A stretch of 7,663 bases of DNA from an uncultured Ignavibacteriota bacterium (GTDB taxonomy: Bacteria; Bacteroidota; Ignavibacteria; Tepidaquicellales; Tepidaquicellaceae): positions 1-7,663 of the forward strand of contig CAIUQV010000188.1 of assembly GCA_903901375.1 (NCBI GenBank), written 5' to 3'. A program made the position numbers and the translations under genes. Shown here one piece after another: positions 1-4,820 of this stretch. The notes below the pieces were generated by a model that was given only the letters and a program-made list of their open reading frames with translations, had not been told where the DNA came from and ran no database searches. How positions within the stretch are numbered: position 1 is the stretch's first letter; the number at the start of each line of letters is the position of its first letter.

Positions 1-162
1 GTGTACATTGCTGTTGAGTTCTGAATAATACTTTGCAATCGAATCTATCACAACCTGCGGCTTTTGTGTTGTCGCCGCATTGTCAAGATAGATAAGGTCT
101 TTGCCGTATATCTTCCTGTTCAGTATCGGAAAGTCCGCCCTTATTTTATCAACGTCTGTCAT
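1..162 (-). CDS. sufS: SufS cysteine desulfurase, N-terminal 54 codons only
   Basis: This is the start of a group II (SufS-type) cysteine desulfurase, a PLP enzyme that removes sulfur from cysteine and passes it as persulfide to the SUF scaffold in the cytoplasm. The ATG lies at 162-160, and the frame stays open to the left edge of the window. The visible residues fit the family N-terminus: an acidic stretch with DFPIL at residues 10-14, YLDNAATTQKP at about 25-35, and a YY...LN..VH segment at 45-54, where family members continue into HRG. The PLP lysine and catalytic cysteine lie outside the window. It follows sufD in the same direction after a 291-bp repeat-bearing spacer, so it could be read through from sufB or have its own promoter. 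Upstream there is only a weak AAGA purine stretch and no good ribosome binding site. The family call is firm; group II rather than NifS/IscS rests on the motif and the suf context. Confidence 0.93.
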   Translation of the reverse strand, partial: MTDVDKIRADFPILNRKIYGKDLIYLDNAATTQKPQVVIDSIAKYYSELNSNVH

Positions 163-277
163 ATGTTATATCTTACAAATATCGCTACATTTACCATTTT
201 CTTTTAGTCAAATATTTAATCCGGATATTTAATTTCTGCTCAAACCCAAAATAATACTTCAACACCAGACCCTCGAT

Positions 278-433
278 CCCAAGCTCCAGCTTGGGGACGC
301 ACAATTACAATCAAATCCCTTTCCCTAAAAATCCTTTTTATATATTAGTGCAATTCGTGTTAATTCGTGTCTGCTCTTCTCTTTTTCCCTGAAAACCCTC
401 TGTGAACTCTGTGACTCCTCATTGTTCTCTGTG
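278..433. repeat. Composite intergenic repeat, copy A (sufD-sufS spacer)
   Basis: The 291-bp spacer between sufD and sufS (163-453) has no credible gene and is largely made of short repeat modules. From left to right these are a palindrome with perfect 8-bp arms and a 2-base centre (CCCAAGCT at 278-285, AGCTTGGG at 288-295), a direct repeat AATTCGTGT at 352-360 and 362-370, and three CTCTGTG units at 398-404, 407-413 and 427-433. The same order occurs upstream of sufB (copy C), and the CTCTGTG part recurs between sufB and sufC (copy B). On the SUF coding strand the units read CACAGAG and ACACGAATT. I recall similar dispersed intergenic sequences from many environmental genomes but cannot check that here. 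Whether they do anything in the mRNA is unknown. Confidence 0.75.
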
Positions 434-453
434 AACCTACCAAAGAAAAAGCT

Positions 454-1728
454 CTACCCCAGTTTCTTCTCCAGTGTCTTCACAAGCAAACTCCTCAGTT
501 CCTCATTCTTCACTTCATCTATTATCTCGTGTGCATAAGCCGAAAGCAGAAGTTTCTTTGCTTCATATTCCGAAATCCCCCTTGCCCTCAGATAAAATAT
601 CTCGTCGGGATTAATCTGCCCTGTCGTCGCACCGTGACTGCATTTCACGTCATCTGCAAATATCTCTAACTGCGGCTTTGAGTTTATCGTTGCCTCGTTA
701 GTAAGCAGCACGTTCTTGTTAGTCTGATATGCATTAGTTTTCTGTGCGTCCTGTCTTACCATTATCTTACCGTTGAATATTCCCGTTCCTTTATCGTCTA
801 ATATTCCTTTGTAAAATTCATTACTGTGGCTGTTCGGTTTCGCATGGTCTGCGAGTGTGTGGTTGTCGATAATCTGCTCTCCCTTCGTCAGATAAAACCC
901 TCTGAAGTAACAGTCAATTCCTTCTCCGTTTATCACTGAGTTTAAATTATTTCTTAATAAACTTCCGCCCCATGATATTGTTGATGAATAAAGTCTGCTG
1001 TGATTCTTCTGCTCAACCTGTGTCGTTCCAACGTGATATGCATTGTCTCCTTCGTTCTGTACTTTATTGTGATGCAGTTCTGCATTCTCCCCTATAAATA
1101 CTTCTGTTACAACGTTCGAGAAACTTGCCTTCTTTCCGTTTGCATAATATACTTCACTGACTTCGGCGTTCCCGCCTTCTTCAACTACTATAAGATTTCT
1201 GTGGTTTGCAAATATCTCAGTGTCTGAATCCTCTATAAAGTTTATTACCATAACAGATTTCTTAAGTGAAGCCCCTTTCGATACGTAAACAAAAAGTCCG
1301 CTGTTAATCATCGATGTGTTCAAAGCAGTAAAACCGTCAACCTTGTCACTTGCATATTTTCCAAAGTGTTCTTCGAACGCCTTATCAAATCCCTTACTGT
1401 AGGCCTCTGCAAAACTTCCTATGAATACTTTATTGCTTTCTTCTGTTATTTTTGAAAGTTCTGGTGAATAATTTCCATTATATATAACCACGATGTTTGC
1501 ATCGAACTTATACTCTGCAAGTTTTTCTATTAGGTTATTCTTTGCACCGGTTTTCTTTACGGTAAAATCTGTATTCACTATAGGCGTTACGTTTGTAAAT
1601 CTCCATTCTTCATTCTTCTTCGTCGGAAACCCTATTCTTTCAAACTCTGAAACAGCCGATGCGCGCTTGCTTTCAAGTACCTTTGAGTCGGATTTCGTAA
1701 CTGTATTTAAAACATTCTTCAGTCCCAT
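454..1728 (-). CDS. sufD: SufD, FeS cluster assembly scaffold subunit
   Basis: SufD is the SufB-like subunit of the cytoplasmic SufBC2D complex, which builds FeS clusters at the SufB-SufD interface and is thought to help bring in iron. The protein is 424 residues, close to the usual 420-450. Residues 30-46 (including KKNEEWRFTN) form the typical N-terminal region, followed by the repetitive beta-helix core. The C-terminal motif VKCSHGATTGQ at 361-371 carries C363 and H365, which match E. coli Cys358 and His360, the residues tied to cluster assembly. The region at 375-404 (DEIFYLRARGIS and onward) is the conserved end of the family domain. The ATG directly abuts the TAG of sufC with no base between, and the nearest purine-rich stretch is too far upstream for a normal ribosome binding site, so translation is probably coupled to sufC. 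It ends at a TAG. Confidence 0.96.
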   Translation of the reverse strand: MGLKNVLNTVTKSDSKVLESKRASAVSEFERIGFPTKKNEEWRFTNVTPIVNTDFTVKKTGAKNNLIEKLAEYKFDANIVVIYNGNYSPELSKITEESNKVFIGSFAEAYSKGFDKAFEEHFGKYASDKVDGFTALNTSMINSGLFVYVSKGASLKKSVMVINFIEDSDTEIFANHRNLIVVEEGGNAEVSEVYYANGKKASFSNVVTEVFIGENAELHHNKVQNEGDNAYHVGTTQVEQKNHSRLYSSTISWGGSLLRNNLNSVINGEGIDCYFRGFYLTKGEQIIDNHTLADHAKPNSHSNEFYKGILDDKGTGIFNGKIMVRQDAQKTNAYQTNKNVLLTNEATINSKPQLEIFADDVKCSHGATTGQINPDEIFYLRARGISEYEAKKLLLSAYAHEIIDEVKNEELRSLLVKTLEKKLG

Positions 1729-2484
1729 CTATCCAACCACGCTTTCCTCTTTAATCCAGTCGTATCCTTCTTCTTCAAGCTGGTATGCCAGACTCTTGTC
1801 GCCTGACTTTACAATCTTTCCGTTGTACAATACATGTACAAAGTCCGGTACTATATAATCCAGTAATCTCTGGTAGTGAGTAATCACGACAAATGCATTA
1901 TCCTTACTGCGTAATTTATTTACTCCGTTTGCTACGATTCTTAAAGCATCAATGTCCAATCCTGAATCAGTCTCGTCAAGTATTCCGAGCTTCGGCTCAA
2001 GCATTGCCATCTGAAATATCTCATTACGTTTTTTCTCTCCGCCGGAAAATCCTACGTTCACATATCTCTTCGTCATTTCAACGTCAAGTTCAACCAGCGC
2101 AGCTTTATCCCTTAATCTTTTCATAAACTCACCGGCCTTCATAGGCTCAAGTCCTTTGTACTTTCTTGCCTCATTTATGGCAGTCTTCATAAAATTAGTT
2201 GTCGACACTCCTGGTATCTCAATAGGATACTGGAATGCAAGAAATATTCCTTCTCTTGCCCTGTCTTCAGCGGCTAAATCAAAAAGGTTCTTACCGAAAT
2301 AAGTGACCTCTCCACCCGTAACTTCGTATCCTTCCTTGCCCGCTAAAACCGAAGCCAGTGTTGACTTTCCCGAGCCGTTAGGTCCCATAATCGCGTGAAC
2401 TTCACCTGCCTTTACTTCAAGGTCTATTCCCTTTAAAATATCTTTGTCGTCTATTCTTGCCTTTAATCCTTTTATTGATAACAT
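1729..2484 (-). CDS. sufC: SufC, ABC-type ATPase of the SUF complex
   Basis: SufC is the soluble ABC ATPase whose dimerisation on ATP binding remodels SufB and SufD during FeS cluster assembly; it is not a transporter. The protein is 251 residues, near the 248 of E. coli. It has Walker A GPNGSGKST at 34-42, Q-loop Gln85, the SUF-type signature FSGGEKKR at 146-153, Walker B ending in LDETDSGLD at 169-177 with E171 as catalytic base, and switch His203. Lys40, Glu171 and His203 carry the same numbers as in E. coli SufC, which supports the chosen ATG. No Shine-Dalgarno sequence precedes the ATG, only AT-rich DNA. It lies 240 bp after sufB and runs directly into sufD. No membrane segment or second ABC domain is present. 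Confidence 0.98.
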   Translation of the reverse strand: MLSIKGLKARIDDKDILKGIDLEVKAGEVHAIMGPNGSGKSTLASVLAGKEGYEVTGGEVTYFGKNLFDLAAEDRAREGIFLAFQYPIEIPGVSTTNFMKTAINEARKYKGLEPMKAGEFMKRLRDKAALVELDVEMTKRYVNVGFSGGEKKRNEIFQMAMLEPKLGILDETDSGLDIDALRIVANGVNKLRSKDNAFVVITHYQRLLDYIVPDFVHVLYNGKIVKSGDKSLAYQLEEEGYDWIKEESVVG

Positions 2485-2587
2485 ATTATATTATTTCTTG
2501 ATTTTTAAATTTTTCGCTTTAATTTCTTGTTCTTAAACTTTGAACTTCCATCTGTGTTTCCTTTTTATATCTCTTGATCTTAGCCTG

Positions 2588-2638
2588 AAAAAATCTCTTC
2601 TCTGTGTCCTCTGTGCCTTCTCTGTGTGCTCTGTGGTG
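2588..2638. repeat. CTCTGTG repeat cluster, copy B (sufB-sufC spacer)
   Basis: Four CTCTGTG units lie at 2600-2606, 2609-2615, 2620-2626 and 2629-2635, with periods of 9, 11 and 9 bases. Two blocks, 2588-2606 and 2620-2638, are each 19 bases identical to 4524-4542 and 4545-4563 in copy C. Copy B has 13 bases between its blocks where copy C has only 2, that is, one extra CTCTGTG unit of 11 bases. Upstream, TCCTTTTTATAT at 2559-2570 also occurs in copy A at 332-343. The cluster lies within the sufB-sufC mRNA, where it reads CACAGAG. The rest of the 240-bp spacer (2485-2724) is AT-rich and holds no gene. Confidence 0.75.
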
Positions 2639-2702
2639 CAATCTTTATCTTTTTATCAATAACATAATAATTTATACTTCTATGTTTTAAATTTCAAATT
2701 TA

Positions 2703-2722
2703 CAATTTTAAATTTAAAATTG
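2703..2722. repeat. Perfect 20-bp AT-rich palindrome just after sufB
   Basis: CAATTTTAAA at 2703-2712 is followed directly by its reverse complement at 2713-2722. The palindrome is perfect and lies two bases beyond the sufB stop codon (2727-2725, TAG on the minus strand). More AAATTT units follow at about 2685-2702. In RNA it could form a weak hairpin of A-U pairs, but with only one G-C pair per arm and no adjacent U-tract it does not look like a standard intrinsic terminator. Partial attenuation, 3' end protection or protein binding are possible; none is shown by the sequence. Confidence 0.7.
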
Positions 2723-2724
2723 CT

Positions 2725-4161
2725 CTATCCCACGCTTCCTTCCAGCGATATCGCCAGAAGTTTCTGTGCCTCTACCGCAAACTCCATCGGTAACTGATTC
2801 AATACTTCCTTCGCATATCCGTTCACTATCAGCGCAACTGCATCTTCCTGCGAAATTCCTCTCTGACTGCAATAGAACAAAATGTCCTCTCCAATCTTTG
2901 AAGTAGTTGCTTCGTGTTCAACTATCGCTTCTTTATTCTTTATGTCAAAGTAAGGAAATGTATGGGCACCGCACCTGTCTCCCATTAGCAAACTGTCGCA
3001 CTGTGAAAAGTTTCTCGCACCGTCAGCATCTTTACCGACTTTCACGAGTCCGCGGTAACTGTTCTGACTGTGTCCCGCAGAAATTCCCTTCGATACAATT
3101 CTGCTCTTTGTGTTCTTACCAAGATGAATCATCTTCGTTCCTGTATCAGCCTGCTGATAATTATTTGTCAATGCAACACTGTAAAACTCGCCAATCGAAT
3201 TGTCACCCTTTAAAATTACACTTGGATATTTCCACGTAATCGAAGAACCTGTCTCCACCTGCGTCCACGATATCTTTGCATTCTTTCCGCAGATACCTCT
3301 CTTTGTCACAAAATTGTATATGCCGCCTTTACCGTCTTTATCGCCTGGATACCAGTTCTGAACCGTTGAGTACTTTATCTCAGCACCGTCCATCGCAATC
3401 AGTTCAACTATCGCAGCGTGCAGTTGATTCTCGTCTCTCATCGGAGCAGTACAACCCTCTAGGTAAGATACATAAGCACCTTCGTCTGCAACAATCAGTG
3501 TTCTTTCAAACTGACCAGTGTTCGCAGCATTAATTCTGAAGTATGTTGAAAGTTCCATCGGACATCTCACACCTTTAGGTATATAAACAAATGAACCATC
3601 GCTGAACACTGCAGAATTCAACGCACCGAAAAAGTTGTCTGTGTATGGCACAACCGAACCAAGATATTTCTTAACAAGCTCGGGATGTTCTTTTATCGCC
3701 TCGCTTATTGATGAAAATATTATTCCTAAATCACTAAGCTTTTCTCTGTATGTCGTAACAACAGAAACACTGTCCATAACTGCGTCAACTGCAACTCCTG
3801 CAAGGAATTGCTGCTCAAGCAGCGGAATCCCCAGTTTTTCATAAGTTTCCTTAATCTTTGGGTCTAAATCGTCAAGCGAATTCAGTTTGTTTTCTTTCCT
3901 CGGTGCCGCATAATATATTACATCCTGGTAATCAATCTTCGGATAGTGTACATTCGGCCAGGTCGGTTCTTCCATTTTCAGCCAGTGCTTGTATGCTTTC
4001 AGTCTCCAGTCGAGCATAAATTCCGGCTCACCCTTCTTTTTCGAAATAAACCTTACTGTATCTTCGCTTAACCCTTTCGGGAGCATTTCCATTTCTATAT
4101 CAGTGGTAAACCCCCACTCATAGTCACCCTCAATTTTTTCTTGAATTATATCGTCACTCAT
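2725..4161 (-). CDS. sufB: SufB, FeS cluster scaffold protein
   Basis: SufB is the main scaffold of the SufBC2D complex. It accepts persulfide sulfur that originates from SufS and assembles the cluster before handing it to carrier proteins. The protein is 478 residues (E. coli 495). With a constant offset of 17, the residues known from E. coli are in place: R209 and N211 (Arg226, Asn228), C237 in LEGCTAPM (Cys254), Q268 and W270 (Gln285, Trp287), C388 in SQCDSLL (Cys405), and E415-H416-E417 (432-434). The C-terminus LPMEFAVEAQKLLAISLEGSVG (457-478) is typical of SufB and separates it from SufD. The ATG is preceded by AT-rich DNA without a Shine-Dalgarno sequence. It is the first gene of the operon and is read leftward, with a candidate Rrf2-type operator about 90 bp upstream. 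It ends at a TAG, with a 20-bp palindrome just beyond. Confidence 0.98.
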   Translation of the reverse strand: MSDDIIQEKIEGDYEWGFTTDIEMEMLPKGLSEDTVRFISKKKGEPEFMLDWRLKAYKHWLKMEEPTWPNVHYPKIDYQDVIYYAAPRKENKLNSLDDLDPKIKETYEKLGIPLLEQQFLAGVAVDAVMDSVSVVTTYREKLSDLGIIFSSISEAIKEHPELVKKYLGSVVPYTDNFFGALNSAVFSDGSFVYIPKGVRCPMELSTYFRINAANTGQFERTLIVADEGAYVSYLEGCTAPMRDENQLHAAIVELIAMDGAEIKYSTVQNWYPGDKDGKGGIYNFVTKRGICGKNAKISWTQVETGSSITWKYPSVILKGDNSIGEFYSVALTNNYQQADTGTKMIHLGKNTKSRIVSKGISAGHSQNSYRGLVKVGKDADGARNFSQCDSLLMGDRCGAHTFPYFDIKNKEAIVEHEATTSKIGEDILFYCSQRGISQEDAVALIVNGYAKEVLNQLPMEFAVEAQKLLAISLEGSVG

Positions 4162-4211
4162 ATTAAAACATTTATCATTTTAAATTTTCTTTAAACTATT
4201 TGCCAAAAATT

Positions 4212-4238
4212 CAAAGCTAAACACACTATTTTCAGCAA
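4212..4238 (-). promoter_or_regulatory. Candidate sufB promoter (Bacteroidota-type -7 box)
   Basis: On the minus strand TAGCTTTG (4219-4212) matches the TAnnTTTG -7 box described for Bacteroidota primary sigma factors. A TTG lies upstream at 4238-4236 with a 16-base spacer, somewhat shorter than usual for the -33 element. Transcription would start near 4206, giving a leader of about 45 bases before sufB. The Rrf2-type palindrome lies just upstream of the -33 element. The match is short, the DNA is AT-rich and the phylum is not certain, so this is tentative. Confidence 0.35.
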
Positions 4239-4250
4239 TTAACTAAACAG

Positions 4251-4263
4251 GACTAAATTAGTC
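4251..4263. promoter_or_regulatory. Candidate IscR/Rrf2-family operator upstream of sufB
   Basis: GACTAAATTAGTC is a perfect palindrome of two 6-bp arms around one central A. Read on the minus strand (GACT-AATTT-AGTC) it fits the core GACT-RWWWY-AGTC of the E. coli IscR type 1 site at every position; the flanking consensus bases match only in part. It lies 89 bp upstream of the sufB ATG, next to a candidate promoter. Rrf2-family regulators commonly control suf and isc operons, so FeS-status control is a reasonable inference. No regulator gene is in the window. A half-site TTAGTC also occurs at 204-209 upstream of sufS, which may be chance. Confidence 0.55.
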
Positions 4264-4434
4264 GTATTTCTAATCTTTAAAACCCCGCCAATTCCCAAAA
4301 AGTTCAAATTATAAGTAGAATTTGTCACATATTCCTGTTCTGCATCCCTTCATTCTATACAAAATTACGCTTATTATAATGTAATTACAATTTAATCAGA
4401 AATCTCTTTTCTCCTACCCACATTACCTCCTTTA

Positions 4435-4563
4435 TTAAGCTCTAGCTTGAGAAGTTACCTAAGTAATCATCTTTTGTCCCAATTTGTGTCATTTACTAAA
4501 TAAACTCTTATTGCTCTTTGCCCAAAAAATCTCTTCTCTGTGCACTCTGTGTGCTCTGTGGTG
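4435..4563. repeat. Composite intergenic repeat, copy C (upstream of sufB and tRNA-Val)
   Basis: This copy has the same three modules as copy A, in the same order and orientation: a palindrome-like TTAAGCT at 4435-4441 with AGCTTGA at 4444-4450 (one mismatch), a degenerate AATTTGTGTCATTT at 4481-4494 resembling the AATTCGTGT pair, and three CTCTGTG units at 4536-4542, 4545-4551 and 4554-4560 with a 9-base period. The blocks at 4524-4542 and 4545-4563 are identical to parts of copy B. It is more degenerate than copy A in its first two modules and more regular in the third. Confidence 0.65.
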
Positions 4564-4606
4564 AATCATTTCTTAATGCCCTCCCCCCTTTTCTTTCCAA
4601 TTTCAC

Positions 4607-4635
4607 TTGAAAAAGGTCTATTTATTTATTAATTT
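4607..4635 (+). promoter_or_regulatory. Possible promoter for tRNA-Val
   Basis: TTGAAA at 4607-4612 resembles a -35 hexamer. A 17-base spacer leads to TAATTT at 4630-4635, a poor -10 match (3 of 6). The spacing would put the start a few bases before the tRNA at 4645, as is common for tRNA promoters. The -10 quality is low and the stretch is AT-rich, so the call rests mainly on position. Confidence 0.3.
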
Positions 4636-4644
4636 ACTTGATTA

Positions 4645-4718
4645 GGGCGATTAGCTCAGTTGGTTAGAGCGCCACGTTGACATCGTGGAGGCCATTGGTT
4701 CGAGTCCATTATCGCCCA
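4645..4718 (+). tRNA. tRNA-Val, anticodon GAC
   Basis: The 74 bases fold into a complete cloverleaf. The acceptor stem GGGCGAT (4645-4651) pairs perfectly with ATCGCCC (4711-4717). The D stem is GCTC/GAGC (4654-4657 and 4667-4670). The anticodon stem CCACG/CGTGG encloses the loop TTGACAT, with anticodon GAC at 4679-4681, reading GUC/GUU valine codons. The variable loop is AGGCC. The T arm ATTGG-TTCGAGT-CCATT has a U-U mismatch at its second pair (positions 50-64). The discriminator is A at 4718, and the next bases are CTT, so the CCA end is not encoded and must be added by tRNA nucleotidyltransferase. It lies 102 bp before thrS on the same strand with no evident terminator between, so co-transcription is possible. 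Confidence 0.96.
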
Positions 4719-4735
4719 CTTTGTTTTATATATAC

Positions 4736-4794
4736 GTTCCGTTATTCTCGCCTAAATCAATTCTTTAAAAAATTCTTTACAGGGTAAACGGAAC
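4736..4794 (+). promoter_or_regulatory. Inverted repeat in the thrS leader
   Basis: Perfect 8-bp arms GTTCCGTT (4736-4743) and AACGGAAC (4787-4794) are separated by 43 bases and end 26 bases before the thrS start codon. A smaller hairpin, TTTAC-AGG-GTAAA (4776-4788), shares two bases with the right arm, so the two cannot fully form together. AATTCTTTA also occurs twice, at 4759-4767 and 4771-4779. The arrangement could be a leader structure for thrS control, which in E. coli involves ThrS binding its own leader, but I see no tRNA-Thr mimic and no T-box elements. Confidence 0.35.
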
Positions 4795-4820
4795 AAAAGA
4801 TTAAATTTATACAATAAATA

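Larger units (their letters stand above)
4162..4644. other. Divergent intergenic region between sufB and tRNA-Val
   Basis: These 483 bp contain no credible coding sequence. From the sufB side they hold an AT-rich 5' untranslated stretch, a candidate minus-strand promoter element (4212-4238), the GACTAAATTAGTC palindrome (4251-4263), about 170 bp of AT-rich DNA with no structure I can name, copy C of the mosaic repeat (4435-4563), and a candidate plus-strand promoter just before the tRNA (4607-4635). Both the suf operon and the tRNA/thrS block are probably transcribed outward from here. Confidence 0.8.

Noticed and set aside
212..233. Direct repeat ATATTTAAT separated by CCGG upstream of sufS
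   Set aside because: Nine-base AT-only repeats are expected by chance here, and I could not tie it to a promoter or operator.
398..433. CTCTGTG clusters as a CRISPR array
   Set aside because: Units are only 7 bases with 2-13 base gaps, far too short for repeats and spacers, and no cas genes are present.
1000..1858. Plus-strand open frames at 1000-1227 and 1493-1858 opposite sufD
   Set aside because: They lie antisense to a clear sufD/sufC coding region, have Cys/Phe/Tyr-rich composition typical of shadow frames, and resemble no family I know.
2907..3844. Plus-strand open frames at 2907-3239, 3276-3533 and 3635-3844 opposite sufB
   Set aside because: They are antisense to sufB, whose protein is conserved over its full length; the translations are low-complexity and Ser/Leu/Gln-rich.
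4308..4313. Perfect TATAAT on the minus strand upstream of sufB
   Set aside because: No -35-like hexamer lies at a suitable distance, and such matches are expected by chance in this AT-rich spacer; a start there would give a leader of about 140 bases.
4719..4820. T-box riboswitch upstream of thrS
   Set aside because: The interval is only 102 bp, lacks a recognisable T-box sequence, specifier arm and terminator, and T-boxes are not expected in this group.
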